Shown here in pieces: positions 10,945-20,288 of a DNA stretch of 64,000 bases. Numbering within the stretch: position 1 is the first letter of the stretch; every line of letters begins with the position of its first letter. The notes below the pieces were generated by a model, which was not told where the DNA came from, did no database searches, and saw only the letters and a program-made list of their open reading frames with translations. A program made the position numbers and the translations under genes. The DNA comes from Polaribacter vadi (GTDB lineage Bacteria > Bacteroidota > Bacteroidia > Flavobacteriales > Flavobacteriaceae), in NCBI RefSeq assembly GCF_018861005.1, contig NZ_JAHKQL010000006.1, positions 1-64,000 on the forward strand. The letters are read 5' to 3'.

Positions 10945-12279
10945 TTATAAATTTCTAACTGCATTTTTAAATTGACGGCCTCTATCTTCATAACTTTCGA
11001 ATAAATCGAAACTTGCACAAGCTGGTGATAACAAAACTGCATCTCCTTTTTCTGCCAATTTATGAGATACTTTTACTGCTTCTTCTGCACCTGCAGTTTC
11101 TACAATAAAATCTACAACATTGCCAAACATGTTTTTAATTTTGGTATTGTCTAAACCTAAACAAACAATAGCCTTAACTTTTTCTCTAACTAATGGCAAC
11201 AAATCTGCATAATCATTTCCTTTATCTACACCACCTACAATCCAAACTGTTGTTTTTTCCATACATTCTAATGCATAAAAAGTTGCGTTAACATTAGTCG
11301 CTTTAGAGTCGTTTATGTATTCTACACCCATTATTTTACCAACATTTTCTAAACGATGCTCTGCACCCTCAAACTCTGCCAAACTTTCTTTAATAAACTC
11401 TTTCCTTACACTCAACAATTGTGCAGCCATAGCAGAAGCCATAGCATTTTTTGTATTGTGTTTTCCTTTCACTGATAATGTTGAAATTGGCATGTTTATT
11501 TTTTCTTTATTTATATTGATCATTATTGTATTTTCTTTGATGTAAGCTCCATATTCTAATTCTTTATCAAGCGAAAAAGGAACCAATTTTGCGCTTGTTT
11601 TATTAACTTTTAACCAATTATTTATTGCTTCATCATCTGCATCATAAATTAAATAATCAGTTGGTTTTTGATTTTTAGTAATTCTAAATTTTGAGGCTAT
11701 ATATTTATCAAAATCATATTCATATCTATCTAAATGATCTGGTGTAATATTGGTTATAATTGCAATGTGTGGGCAGAAATCTATAATACCATCTAACTGA
11801 AAACTACTGATTTCTAAAACATAGTTTTTAAAATCGTTTTCTACCACTTGCTTTGCAAAACTGTCACCTATATTACCTGCAATACCAACATTTAAACCTG
11901 CGTTTTTTAAAATATGATGCGTTAATAATGTGGTCGTTGTTTTACCATTAGAACCTGTAATACCAATAATTTTTGCATCCGTAAATTGTGCTGCAAATTC
12001 AATTTCAGAAATTACTGGAATCGAATTTTTAATCAATTTTTGAATTAAGGCAACTTTATCAGGTATACCAGGACTTTTCATTACAACATCAGCATTTAAA
12101 ATTTTGCTTTCTGTATGTTGATTTTCCTCAAAATCTATTTCGTTATGTAAAAGAACTTCTTTGTACTTTTTTGATATTAAACCTTTGTCTGAAACAAAAA
12201 CATCATATCCTTTTTGTTTGCCTAAAATTGCTGTTCCAGCTCCACTTTCTCCTGCTCCAAGAACAACTAGTCTCTTCAT
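10945..12279 (-). CDS. murD: UDP-N-acetylmuramoyl-L-alanine--D-glutamate ligase MurD
   Basis: A cytoplasmic ATP-dependent ligase adding D-Glu to UDP-MurNAc-L-Ala. The N-terminal Rossmann loop GAGESGAGTA (8-17), the P-loop GSNGKTT (109-115) and the C-terminal SPACASFDLFESYEDRG motif characteristic of MurD are all visible. At 444 residues it is full length. It starts 2 bases after the mraY stop. Confidence 0.98.
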   Translation of the reverse strand: MKRLVVLGAGESGAGTAILGKQKGYDVFVSDKGLISKKYKEVLLHNEIDFEENQHTESKILNADVVMKSPGIPDKVALIQKLIKNSIPVISEIEFAAQFTDAKIIGITGSNGKTTTTLLTHHILKNAGLNVGIAGNIGDSFAKQVVENDFKNYVLEISSFQLDGIIDFCPHIAIITNITPDHLDRYEYDFDKYIASKFRITKNQKPTDYLIYDADDEAINNWLKVNKTSAKLVPFSLDKELEYGAYIKENTIMININKEKINMPISTLSVKGKHNTKNAMASAMAAQLLSVRKEFIKESLAEFEGAEHRLENVGKIMGVEYINDSKATNVNATFYALECMEKTTVWIVGGVDKGNDYADLLPLVREKVKAIVCLGLDNTKIKNMFGNVVDFIVETAGAEEAVKVSHKLAEKGDAVLLSPACASFDLFESYEDRGRQFKNAVRNL

Positions 12280-12281
12280 TT

Positions 12282-13508
12282 TTATCTTAATTTTAAAGTA
12301 ACAATTGTAAAAACTGCTAACAGAATTCCGATAATCCAGAAGCGAACTACAATTTTACTTTCGTGATAATTTAACTTCTGATAATGATGATGCAAAGGCG
12401 CCATTTTAAAAATCCTTCGTCCTTCTCCAAATTTCTTTTTGGTGTACTTAAACCAAGAAACTTGCATAATCACAGAAAGGTTTTCTACCACAAAAATTCC
12501 TGCTAAAATTGGCAACAACAATTCTTTACGAATCGAAATTGCAATTACTGCTATAATACCACCTATGGTTAAACTACCAGTATCACCCATAAAAACTTGA
12601 GCAGGATATGTGTTGTACCATAAAAACCCAATTAAAGCTCCTGCAAAAGCAAGTATAAAAACTGTCATTTCTCCAGAATTTGGTATGTACATTACATCTA
12701 AATAATCTGCAAAAATTATATTACCAGAAACCCATGCAAATACTGCTAGTGTAATAACAATAATTGCTGATGATCCTGCAGCTAACCCATCAATTCCGTC
12801 TGTTAAATTTGCTCCATTAGAAATACCTGTTACAATAAAAACGGTGATAAAAATGAAAATAACCCAACCATATTTTTGATAACCATCACCTAAAAAACTT
12901 AAAGGTTTTACATAATCAAACTCGTTATTTTTAAAGAAAGGAATTGTTGTTTTGGTTGATTTATGTGCCTCTCCAAAAACTTTTCTCTTTCCATTTTCTT
13001 GAACAACTTGCTGTTCTACTGGCAATTGTTCTTTTATAGTTACACCATCATTAAAATAAAGCATAGAACCAACAATTACACCTAAACCAACTTGCCCAAG
13101 AACTTTAAATTTACCTTTTAAACCTTCTTTGTCTTTTTTAAAGACTTTAATATAATCGTCTAAAAAACCAATAGAACCCATCCAAACTGTAGTTATTATT
13201 AGAATTACGATGTAAATATTATCTAATTTTGTTAATAAAATAACAGGGATTAAAGTTGCCAAAATAATGATAACACCTCCCATTGTTGGTGTACCAGATT
13301 TTTGTTTTTGCCCCTCTAAACCTAAATCTCTTACAGTTTCACCTATTTGTTGTTTTCTTAAAAAATCGATAATTCTTCTACCATAAATAGAAGAAACTAA
13401 TAAAGACAAAATAAAAGCTGCTGCAGCTCTAAATGTGATAAATTGAAACACACTTGCGCCTGGAATGCTAAACTGACTTTCTAAATATTCGAATAAATAA
13501 TACAGCAT
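12282..13508 (-). CDS. mraY: phospho-MurNAc-pentapeptide translocase MraY
   Basis: An integral membrane enzyme that transfers phospho-MurNAc-pentapeptide to undecaprenyl phosphate, making lipid I. The motifs [34 protein letters not shown] and MAPLHHHY are all present. I start it at the ATG at 13508 (MLYYLFEYL, 408 residues) rather than ten codons upstream, because the extra codons only arise by overlapping the murE end and do not fit the family. A periplasmic or cytoplasmic insert near residues 150-200 makes it longer than the roughly 360 residues of E. coli, as is usual in Bacteroidota. Confidence 0.97.
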   Translation of the reverse strand: MLYYLFEYLESQFSIPGASVFQFITFRAAAAFILSLLVSSIYGRRIIDFLRKQQIGETVRDLGLEGQKQKSGTPTMGGVIIILATLIPVILLTKLDNIYIVILIITTVWMGSIGFLDDYIKVFKKDKEGLKGKFKVLGQVGLGVIVGSMLYFNDGVTIKEQLPVEQQVVQENGKRKVFGEAHKSTKTTIPFFKNNEFDYVKPLSFLGDGYQKYGWVIFIFITVFIVTGISNGANLTDGIDGLAAGSSAIIVITLAVFAWVSGNIIFADYLDVMYIPNSGEMTVFILAFAGALIGFLWYNTYPAQVFMGDTGSLTIGGIIAVIAISIRKELLLPILAGIFVVENLSVIMQVSWFKYTKKKFGEGRRIFKMAPLHHHYQKLNYHESKIVVRFWIIGILLAVFTIVTLKLR

Positions 13509-13510
13509 TT

Positions 13511-14977
13511 CTACTTCTTTTTTAGTTGATTGAAACAATTAGTAACTTCTTCTAAATCATCAAAATGAGTACGAACTCCATTTATTTCTTGATAATTTTC
13601 GTGTCCTTTTCCAGCAATTAAAATAATGTCTCCAGTTTTAGAAATTTTACACGCTGTTTTTATAGCCTGTCTCCTATCTAATACTGTTAATGTTTTTCTA
13701 TAGTTTTCTGCAGAAACCCCAACTTCCATTTCATCTAAAATGGTTTGTGCATTTTCTGTTCTTGGGTTATCTGAAGTAAAAATGGCTTGGTTACTTAATT
13801 GCGATGCAATATTTGCCATTTTTGGTCTTTTTGTTTTATCTCTATCACCACCACAACCTACAACTGTAATTACATTTTCGTTATTGGTTCTTATATCATT
13901 AATGGTTTCTAATACATTTTTTAATGCATCTGGAGTGTGTGCATAATCTACAATTGCAGTAATTCCATCTTCTGAAATAGTATACTGAAAACGTCCACTA
14001 ACACTCTCTAACTGACTTACAATGGTTAATATTTCTAATTTATCTAAGCCTAATAATTCTGCAGTTGCAATAATTGCAGTGAGGTTATAGATATTAAAAA
14101 CACCTATTAATTTGGTCCAAACTTCTGTACCATCCACAGAAATTAAAGTTCCAGAAAGTTGTTTTTCCAAAATTCTAGTTTTATAATCTGCTAATGTTTT
14201 TAAAGCGTAAGTGTATTTTTTAGCTTTGGTGTTTTGCAACATAAAGTTGCCATTTTTATCATCGAAATTTGTTAATGCAAAAGCCGATTTAGGCAAAGCA
14301 TCAAAAAATTGTTTTTTTACATTTCTGTACTCAGCAAAAGTTGCATGATAATCTAAATGATCGTGAGAAAGGTTTGTAAAAATTCCGCCAGCAAAAGTTA
14401 AACCTTCTGTTCTTTTTTGATGAATTCCGTGCGAACTCACTTCCATAAAACAATACTCAACACCAGCCTCTAACATCATATCTAAATACCTGTTAATAGT
14501 AACTGAATCTGGAGTGGTATGTGTGGCTTTAAATTCTGTTTCATCAACCAAAATTTTTACGGTTGATAATAAACCCACTTTATAACCAGCTTTATTAAAT
14601 AATTGATATAAAAGTGATGCAATTGTGGTTTTACCATTTGTACCTGTTACCCCAACAACTTGAAATTTTGTTGATGGATTATCGTAAAAATTAGAAGCCA
14701 TAATTGCCAAAGCAACATTTGCATCATCAACCTGAATATAAGTTATTCCTTCTTTTTTATCCGAAGGAAAATCTTCGCATACTATTGCAGTTGCACCTAA
14801 ATCAATAGCTTTATTTATATATAAATGCCCATCTACTTGCACACCTTTTTGCGCAATAAAAACATCGTTCTTTTCAATTTTTCTAGAATCGAAAACAATC
14901 TGATTTACATCAATATTGGTAATACCAAACACTTGTTTGATAGCAACCTTATATAATATGTCTTGTAAATTTTTCAG
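13511..14977 (-). CDS. murE: UDP-MurNAc-L-Ala-D-Glu--meso-diaminopimelate ligase MurE
   Basis: A cytoplasmic ligase adding the third stem residue. The P-loop GTNGKTT and the motif DNPRTE, which in this family goes with meso-diaminopimelate rather than lysine, are present. The start is unusual. The first in-frame ATG or GTG is GTG at 14932, but the 15 codons before it read [15 protein letters not shown]. That matches the conserved MurE N-terminus (E. coli has NLRDLL at the same place). The frame is closed by a stop at 14990-14992, and the only plausible initiator between is CTG at 14975-14977, one base after the ftsI stop. This gives 488 residues, the length expected for flavobacteria. Coordinates use that CTG. 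Confidence 0.93.
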   Translation of the reverse strand: MKNLQDILYKVAIKQVFGITNIDVNQIVFDSRKIEKNDVFIAQKGVQVDGHLYINKAIDLGATAIVCEDFPSDKKEGITYIQVDDANVALAIMASNFYDNPSTKFQVVGVTGTNGKTTIASLLYQLFNKAGYKVGLLSTVKILVDETEFKATHTTPDSVTINRYLDMMLEAGVEYCFMEVSSHGIHQKRTEGLTFAGGIFTNLSHDHLDYHATFAEYRNVKKQFFDALPKSAFALTNFDDKNGNFMLQNTKAKKYTYALKTLADYKTRILEKQLSGTLISVDGTEVWTKLIGVFNIYNLTAIIATAELLGLDKLEILTIVSQLESVSGRFQYTISEDGITAIVDYAHTPDALKNVLETINDIRTNNENVITVVGCGGDRDKTKRPKMANIASQLSNQAIFTSDNPRTENAQTILDEMEVGVSAENYRKTLTVLDRRQAIKTACKISKTGDIILIAGKGHENYQEINGVRTHFDDLEEVTNCFNQLKKK

Positions 14978-14978
14978 T

Positions 14979-16994
14979 TTATGATAATTTTAAAATAATG
15001 GTACTTCCTTTTACTAACTTTTCTCCTTTTTTAATAGATTGCGATTTTACTTTCCCAACTCCAGAAAATTTTACTTTTAAGCCTATATTTTCTAACATAG
15101 AAATGGCATCCATTCCATTCATCCCTTTTACATTTGGTACTTTTGTAAAATCTACACTTAAAAGTTTGTTGTATTTTTTATACTGATCATCTATTGCTGC
15201 AAATTCTACTTTATCATCTACAGATTGATTATCAATAGGCGTTGTTGTATAAATTTTCTGAGCAATTTCTTTAAAAACTGGTGCTGCAACAGTTGCTCCA
15301 TAATACCCTTTCTTTTTATCAGGATTATGCACCACAACTATACACGAGTATTTTGGTTCATCAGCAGGAAAAAAACCTGCAAAAGAAGCCACATATTCTT
15401 TTGTAGAATAGTAACCACCTTCCCATTCTCCTTTACTATTTTTTGTTCTTGGTATGTATTTTTTAGCAGTACCAGTTTTACCTGCCATAGAAAAATTTGG
15501 AGAATAAATATTATCTGCAGTTCCTTTAATGACTACATTTTCCATCACTTTTTTAATCTTATTTAAAGTTTCTTCGGATGCAATTTGTGGATTAATAATC
15601 TCAGTTTCAAAAACCTTTTCTGCTTTATCTTCTCTTCTTAATTCTTTTACAAAACGCGGTTTTACCATAACTCCATTGTTAGCAACAGCATTATAAAACA
15701 TAAGTGTTTGCATTGGTGTTACAGAAATTCCATATCCCCAAGACATCCATTCTAAAGAAATTTTACTCCAACTTTTGTCTGATGGTTTTGGCACATAAGG
15801 TTTTCCTTCACCTTTAATTTGAAAACCAATTGGTTTTGTAAATCCGTATTTTTCTACTTTATCAATAAATTTTTCTGGTTGATGATCGTAATGCTTTTTT
15901 ATCAACTTAACAATACCCACGTTAGATGAAACCTCAAAAACACGCGCTGCAGAAATTTTACCATAACCACCTCTTCTAGAATCTTCTACTTTTCTTTTAT
16001 TGATGTAAATCCTACCTTTTTCTGTATCAACCACTGTAGAGGTATCAATAACTTTATCATCTAAAGCTGCCATTAAACTTGCTAGTTTAAAAGTAGATCC
16101 AGGTTCATGACTTTCCCAAACTGCATAATTTCTCTTTTCAAAATACTTTCCTTTTGATGTTCTTCCTAAATTAGAAATCGCTTTAATTTCTCCTGTTACA
16201 GTTTCCATAACTACTGCACATCCATGATCTGCTTCAAAACGCTCTAACTGACGTAATAATGCGTGATGTGTAATGTCTTGAATATTTACATCTATAGTTG
16301 TAATAATATCATGACCATCTATGGGCTCTTTTTCATTTACATCAGAAATTGGTTTCCATTGATTTTTTGCAATTTTCTGTTTCCAACGCAAGCCATTTTC
16401 ACCTTGCATAAAATCAGCAAAAGCACCCTCAATACCAGCTTCTCCTCTAAAATCATCATAACCAATTGTACGTTCTGCAATTTTACCAATAGGATGCGCA
16501 CGTACAGTTTTATGCTCTGCAATAAAACCACCTTGATAAACACCTAATTTAAAAATTGGAAATGTTTTCATTTTTAGATAATCATTATACCCAACATTTC
16601 GAGCGATTAACAAATACCTATTTTTACGTTTTTTGGCTGTCCTTAATTTATTTTGATAATAACTTGCAGATCTACCAAACATTTTTGACAACTCTTTAGA
16701 TAAAGCTGCAATATTTTTTTCGAATACGTTACCATTTACAGCCACAACATCCATTCTAATAGTGTATTTAGACATTGAAGTTGCTAACAAATTACCATCT
16801 GCAGCATAAACATTTCCTTTATTTGCAGCAATTGTAAATTGCTTAACTGTAAGCTCTGTAGAAAGTTTTTTGTATTTTTCTCCTTGAAAGTATTGAATAT
16901 CTACAACCCTAAAAATGATTGCAAACAAAATTAGCGTCATAAAAGAAGCTACTATGTAGAATTTGGTAAGTATGCTTTTTTTGTGAGTTGCCAA
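14979..16994 (-). CDS. ftsI: septal transpeptidase FtsI / PBP3 with PASTA domain
   Basis: A class B penicillin-binding protein that cross-links septal peptidoglycan with FtsW. It has one membrane anchor (about 11-30), a dimerisation or pedestal region, and a transpeptidase domain with Ser300 in STFK, SSN at 356-358 and KTGT at 506-509. A C-terminal PASTA domain starts near 615 (VPNVKGMNGMDAISML) and runs to the end. It has 671 residues, longer than the 588 of E. coli because of the PASTA domain, which is normal in Bacteroidota. It begins 5 bases after ftsL. Confidence 0.97.
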   Translation of the reverse strand: MATHKKSILTKFYIVASFMTLILFAIIFRVVDIQYFQGEKYKKLSTELTVKQFTIAANKGNVYAADGNLLATSMSKYTIRMDVVAVNGNVFEKNIAALSKELSKMFGRSASYYQNKLRTAKKRKNRYLLIARNVGYNDYLKMKTFPIFKLGVYQGGFIAEHKTVRAHPIGKIAERTIGYDDFRGEAGIEGAFADFMQGENGLRWKQKIAKNQWKPISDVNEKEPIDGHDIITTIDVNIQDITHHALLRQLERFEADHGCAVVMETVTGEIKAISNLGRTSKGKYFEKRNYAVWESHEPGSTFKLASLMAALDDKVIDTSTVVDTEKGRIYINKRKVEDSRRGGYGKISAARVFEVSSNVGIVKLIKKHYDHQPEKFIDKVEKYGFTKPIGFQIKGEGKPYVPKPSDKSWSKISLEWMSWGYGISVTPMQTLMFYNAVANNGVMVKPRFVKELRREDKAEKVFETEIINPQIASEETLNKIKKVMENVVIKGTADNIYSPNFSMAGKTGTAKKYIPRTKNSKGEWEGGYYSTKEYVASFAGFFPADEPKYSCIVVVHNPDKKKGYYGATVAAPVFKEIAQKIYTTTPIDNQSVDDKVEFAAIDDQYKKYNKLLSVDFTKVPNVKGMNGMDAISMLENIGLKVKFSGVGKVKSQSIKKGEKLVKGSTIILKLS

Positions 16995-16999
16995 TTTTA

Positions 17000-17326
17000 T
17001 TAGTCTTTAATCGTTACTTTTATTTTCTTTGGAGGAGTTTCTGATGGTTTTAATCCTCTTGCTTTTGCTTTTTCTCTAATACTAGATTCCATTTTCATTC
17101 TCATTAAAATGGTACCTGTATCTACGTACTCTGCTCTTAATTCTCTTTTTCTTTTATTTAATTCTGATATTTCGAATACTTTCTTTTCAGAACTATGAGC
17201 ACTATAAATCATAATTAACATCAATAGCACCACAAAAATGATAATTCGCCAATTTTTAAAAGCTGATTCATCTGTAAGGAAACTTCCTCTTAGAAAATCG
17301 TAAACCCCTTTTTTAACTTTTGCCAT
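17000..17326 (-). CDS. ftsL: FtsL-like division protein
   Basis: A 108-residue bitopic protein with a single membrane segment (about 28-43, IIIFVVLLMLIMIYSA) followed by a charged stretch likely to form a coiled coil (KKVFEISELNKRKREL). This topology and the position between rsmH and ftsI identify the FtsL-like subunit that supports FtsI/FtsW at the septum. It starts 1 base before the rsmH stop region. Sequence alone would not be decisive; the context makes the call strong. Confidence 0.9.
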   Translation of the reverse strand: MAKVKKGVYDFLRGSFLTDESAFKNWRIIIFVVLLMLIMIYSAHSSEKKVFEISELNKRKRELRAEYVDTGTILMRMKMESSIREKAKARGLKPSETPPKKIKVTIKD

Positions 17327-17327
17327 T

Positions 17328-18236
17328 CTAATTCTTTAAAGTTGCAATTCTTAATTTTGCACTTCTTGCTCTATTATTAATTTTGATTTCTTCAGGTTTT
17401 GGAATAATTAATTTCCCCACCTTTTTTAATGGTTCATTAGAAACCCCAAAAACATCTTTTTCAGGTTCACCCTCAAACAAACCTGTTCTTATAAATCTTT
17501 TCACCAATCGATCTTCTAGAGAGTGATAAGAAATTACACTTAACCTACCTTCATCATTTAATAAATTTGGCACTTGTTCTAAAAACTCTTTTAAAACATC
17601 TAATTCTTCATTCACTTCAATTCTGATGGCCTGAAAAATTTGAGCCAATATTTTATGTTCTTTTGCTTTAGGCAATACTGTTCTTAAAGCCTCTTTTAAT
17701 TGAAAACTGGTTTCAATTTTTTTATTACTTCTATCATGAACTATAAGTCTCGCTATCTTTCTCGAATTTCTTAACTCACCATAAGCAAATAAAATAGCTG
17801 CTAATTGCTCTTCAGAATATTTATTTATAATTTCTTGTGCAGATTTTTTAGATTTCTGATTCATTCGCATATCTAAATCACCTTCAAAACGCGTTGAAAA
17901 ACCTCTTTCAGCTTCATCAAACTGATGAGAAGAAACTCCTAAATCAGCTAAAATCCCATCAACCTTTTTTATTCTATGAAATCTTAAAAATCTTGAAATG
18001 TATCTAAAGTTTTCTGGAATCAAAATAAAACGCTCATCGTCAATCTCATTAGCTAAAGCATCAGGATCTTGATCAAAAGCGAACAATTTTCCGTTTTTGC
18101 CAAGTCTGTTTAAAATTTCTTTAGAATGACCTCCACCTCCAAAAGTAACATCAACATAAATACCATCTTCTTTTATGGCTAATGCATCTATACTTTCGTG
18201 CAATAAAACAGGACTGTGGTAACTACTCATTATCAT
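17328..18236 (-). CDS. rsmH: 16S rRNA m4C1402 methyltransferase RsmH (MraW)
   Basis: An S-adenosylmethionine-dependent enzyme that N4-methylates C1402 of 16S rRNA. The SAM-binding motif VDVTFGGGGHS is near residue 28 and the motif ISYHSLEDRLVKRF is near 238. It has 302 residues, the family length. ATGs at 18236 and 18230 are both possible (MIMSSYHSPVLL); the family usually begins close to YHxPVLL. It overlaps mraZ by 8-14 bases. Confidence 0.97.
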   Translation of the reverse strand: MIMSSYHSPVLLHESIDALAIKEDGIYVDVTFGGGGHSKEILNRLGKNGKLFAFDQDPDALANEIDDERFILIPENFRYISRFLRFHRIKKVDGILADLGVSSHQFDEAERGFSTRFEGDLDMRMNQKSKKSAQEIINKYSEEQLAAILFAYGELRNSRKIARLIVHDRSNKKIETSFQLKEALRTVLPKAKEHKILAQIFQAIRIEVNEELDVLKEFLEQVPNLLNDEGRLSVISYHSLEDRLVKRFIRTGLFEGEPEKDVFGVSNEPLKKVGKLIIPKPEEIKINNRARSAKLRIATLKN

Positions 18237-18690
18237 TATTATTTGAATCCCCCATTACTTCTTCAGCTAAACTTGCAAAATTATCTCTAGCATCTGCAAT
18301 TGCTTTTTCGTACTTCTCTTTATCCCAGATTTCTATAATTCCTGCTGATGCAGACATTACGATTTCTTTTTTTACACCAGCGAAATCACATAAATTCTTT
18401 GGAATTAAAAACCTACCTGTTGCATCTAATTCAACTAACTTTACACCCGCTGAAAAAATTCTTATGAAATCGTTTGTTTTTTTATTGAACCTATTTTTTT
18501 TACTAACCTCTGCCATTGTTACATCCCACTCTTGCATTGGATACAACTCTAAACAAGACTCAAATATAGATTGCTTTAACACAAAACCTTTTTGTAAAAC
18601 TGGCGCAAGTGCTTTTTTAAAAGCTGATGGTAGCATCACTCTTCCTTTGGCATCTGCCTTGCAATTATGTTCACCAATTAGGTTTATCAC
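18223..18690 (-). CDS. mraZ: transcriptional regulator MraZ
   Basis: A DNA-binding protein of the AbrB/SpoVT fold, first gene of the dcw cluster and, in other bacteria, a repressor of its own operon. Two tandem copies of the family motif are seen: DAKGRVMLP near residue 14 and DATGRFLIP near 90. The 155 residues start at a GTG (18688-18690), because INLIGEHNCKA matches the usual MraZ beginning and no ATG lies between it and the promoter. Three 10-bp repeats that fit known MraZ boxes lie 41-70 bases upstream. Confidence 0.96.
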   Translation of the reverse strand: MINLIGEHNCKADAKGRVMLPSAFKKALAPVLQKGFVLKQSIFESCLELYPMQEWDVTMAEVSKKNRFNKKTNDFIRIFSAGVKLVELDATGRFLIPKNLCDFAGVKKEIVMSASAGIIEIWDKEKYEKAIADARDNFASLAEEVMGDSNNNDNE

Positions 18691-18711
18691 TTAAAATCTC
18701 GATTTATAGGT

Positions 18712-18719
18712 CAAAAATA
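18712..18719 (-). promoter_or_regulatory. -7 box of the dcw operon promoter
   Basis: TATTTTTG on the minus strand fits TAnnTTTG, 21 bases before the mraZ GTG. The MraZ-box repeats lie just upstream where the -33 contact should be. Confidence 0.55.
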
Positions 18720-18730
18720 TACAAAATATA

Positions 18731-18760
18731 CCACTTTTTACCACTTTTTACCACTTTGTT
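18731..18760 (-). promoter_or_regulatory. triple MraZ-box operator
   Basis: Three adjacent 10-base units, CCACTTTTTA, CCACTTTTTA and CCACTTTGTT on the plus strand, read AAAGTGG with 10-base phasing on the minus strand. Known MraZ sites are short G-rich direct repeats with the same 10-bp period (TGGGN boxes in E. coli, AAAGTG boxes in mollicutes). The position over the -33 region of the mraZ promoter fits autorepression. The call is an inference from spacing and sequence. Confidence 0.8.
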
Positions 18761-18859
18761 AATAAAAACAGAGCATCCTCAGTATTTGCAAGAAAAAACA
18801 GTTGTTAACAACTCTAACTTACTGATACTGAAATCAATTTTTATATCATAAAAAAGAAC

Positions 18860-18867
18860 TACATTTG
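18860..18867 (+). promoter_or_regulatory. -7 promoter box for the hydrolase-engB operon
   Basis: TACATTTG matches TAnnTTTG, 26 bases before the ATG at 18894. It diverges from the dcw promoter within about 200 bases. Confidence 0.65.
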
Positions 18868-18893
18868 CGATTAGTGAATTCAAACAAAAATCA

Positions 18894-19658
18894 ATGACTG
18901 ACAAGTTAAAAACTGAAGGTAAGTTTACATATGCAGAAGCTGGAGAAGGACCTGCAATCATTGTTTTACACGGTTTAATGGGGGCTCTGAGTAATTTTGG
19001 TTCTACATTCGAACACTTTTCTAAAGAGGGCTATACAGTGTTAATTCCAGAATTACCATTGTACACACTTCCATTAATAAAGACTAATGTTAAAAACTTA
19101 GCTGCTTACTTAAAAGAATTTCTAGAATATAAAGAAATTGACAGCGCTATTTTATTAGGAAACTCTTTAGGAGGCCATATTGCATTGTATTTTACCAAAC
19201 ATTACCCAGAAAAAGTGAGTGGTCTTGTACTTACTGGTAGTTCTGGTTTGTATGAAAATGCAATGGGAGATAGTTTTCCGAAAAGAGGAAACTATGAATT
19301 TATAGAGCAAAAAGCGAAAGATGTTTTTTATGATCCTGCAGTAGCAACTAAAGAATTGGTAGATGATGTTTATGCCACTGTTAACGACAGAATAAAGGCA
19401 TTAAAAACAATATCTATTGCAAAAAGTGCCATTAGACATAATATGGCCAATGATTTGCCAAACATGCAACAACCAACCTGTTTAATTTGGGGAAAACAAG
19501 ATGGAGTAACGCCTCCAGAAGTTGCTCACGATTTTCATAAATTGTTACCAAATTCAAACTTGTTTTGGATAGATAAATGTGGACATGCTGCAATGATGGA
19601 AAGACCTGAAGAATTTAATGACATTCTTAGTGATTGGTTAAAATCTACAAAATTTTAA
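18894..19658 (+). CDS. alpha/beta hydrolase
   Basis: A cytoplasmic alpha/beta-fold hydrolase of 254 residues with a full catalytic triad visible: Ser91 in GNSLGG, Asp203 in WGKQDG and His231 in KCGHAAMME. HG at 26-27 forms the oxyanion region. The substrate cannot be told from sequence; the family includes esterases, lipases and C-C hydrolases. It is the first gene of a plus-strand run, 12 bases ahead of engB, an order seen in other flavobacteria as far as I recall. No signal peptide. Confidence 0.9.
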   Translation: MTDKLKTEGKFTYAEAGEGPAIIVLHGLMGALSNFGSTFEHFSKEGYTVLIPELPLYTLPLIKTNVKNLAAYLKEFLEYKEIDSAILLGNSLGGHIALYFTKHYPEKVSGLVLTGSSGLYENAMGDSFPKRGNYEFIEQKAKDVFYDPAVATKELVDDVYATVNDRIKALKTISIAKSAIRHNMANDLPNMQQPTCLIWGKQDGVTPPEVAHDFHKLLPNSNLFWIDKCGHAAMMERPEEFNDILSDWLKSTKF

Positions 19659-19670
19659 ATTTTTTACGTT

Positions 19671-20282
19671 GTGAAAATTAAAACTGCTGAATTTGTAATG
19701 AGTAACAGCAATGTTATTAATGCACCTAAAGAAAGGCTACCAGAATATGCTTTTATTGGGCGTTCTAACGTTGGTAAATCTTCATTAATAAATATGTTAA
19801 TGGAGCGTAAAGCGCTTGCAAAAACTTCAGGAAAACCTGGTAAAACACAATTAATTAATCATTTTAAAATTAATGATGAGTGGTTTTTGGTAGATTTACC
19901 TGGTTATGGTTATGCTCAAGTTTCTAAGAAAAAAAGAGTTATTTTTCAGTACTTTATAGAGAACTACTTTAAAGAAAGAGAACAACTAGTTTGTACTTTT
20001 GTTTTAATTGATTCTAGACACGACCCACAAAAGATCGATTTAGATTTTATGCGTTTTTTAGGCGAAAACCAAATTCCTTTTTGCTTAATTTTTACAAAAT
20101 CAGATAAATTACCAAGTTCTAAATTAAACAAACAAATAACATCTTATAAGAAAAAGTTATTGCAACACTGGGAAACTTTACCTACTTCTTTTTTAACCTC
20201 ATCTACTTCTGGTTTAGGTAGAAAAGAATTTTTAGAATTTATTGATGGTGTTAATAAAGATGTTGCCAAAGATTTTAAATAA
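19671..20282 (+). CDS. engB: ribosome biogenesis GTPase EngB (YsxC/YihA)
   Basis: An essential cytoplasmic GTPase for assembly of the large ribosomal subunit. The G1 motif GRSNVGKS (30-37), G3 DLPGYG, G4 TKSD and G5-like SSTSGLG are all there in 203 residues. It starts at a GTG immediately before KIKTAEFV, the usual N-terminal sequence. It lies 12 bases after the hydrolase and 6 before the pseudouridine synthase, so co-transcription is likely. Confidence 0.97.
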   Translation: MKIKTAEFVMSNSNVINAPKERLPEYAFIGRSNVGKSSLINMLMERKALAKTSGKPGKTQLINHFKINDEWFLVDLPGYGYAQVSKKKRVIFQYFIENYFKEREQLVCTFVLIDSRHDPQKIDLDFMRFLGENQIPFCLIFTKSDKLPSSKLNKQITSYKKKLLQHWETLPTSFLTSSTSGLGRKEFLEFIDGVNKDVAKDFK

Positions 20283-20288
20283 TCGATA

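Noticed and set aside
15225-15566. 113-codon plus-strand frame inside ftsI
   Set aside because: Antisense shadow of the transpeptidase domain, rich in Phe, Cys and His as expected of such readings.
18182-18694. 170-codon plus-strand frame opposite mraZ and rsmH
   Set aside because: It is the reverse-complement shadow of the clear MraZ reading frame; no promoter or protein-like motif.
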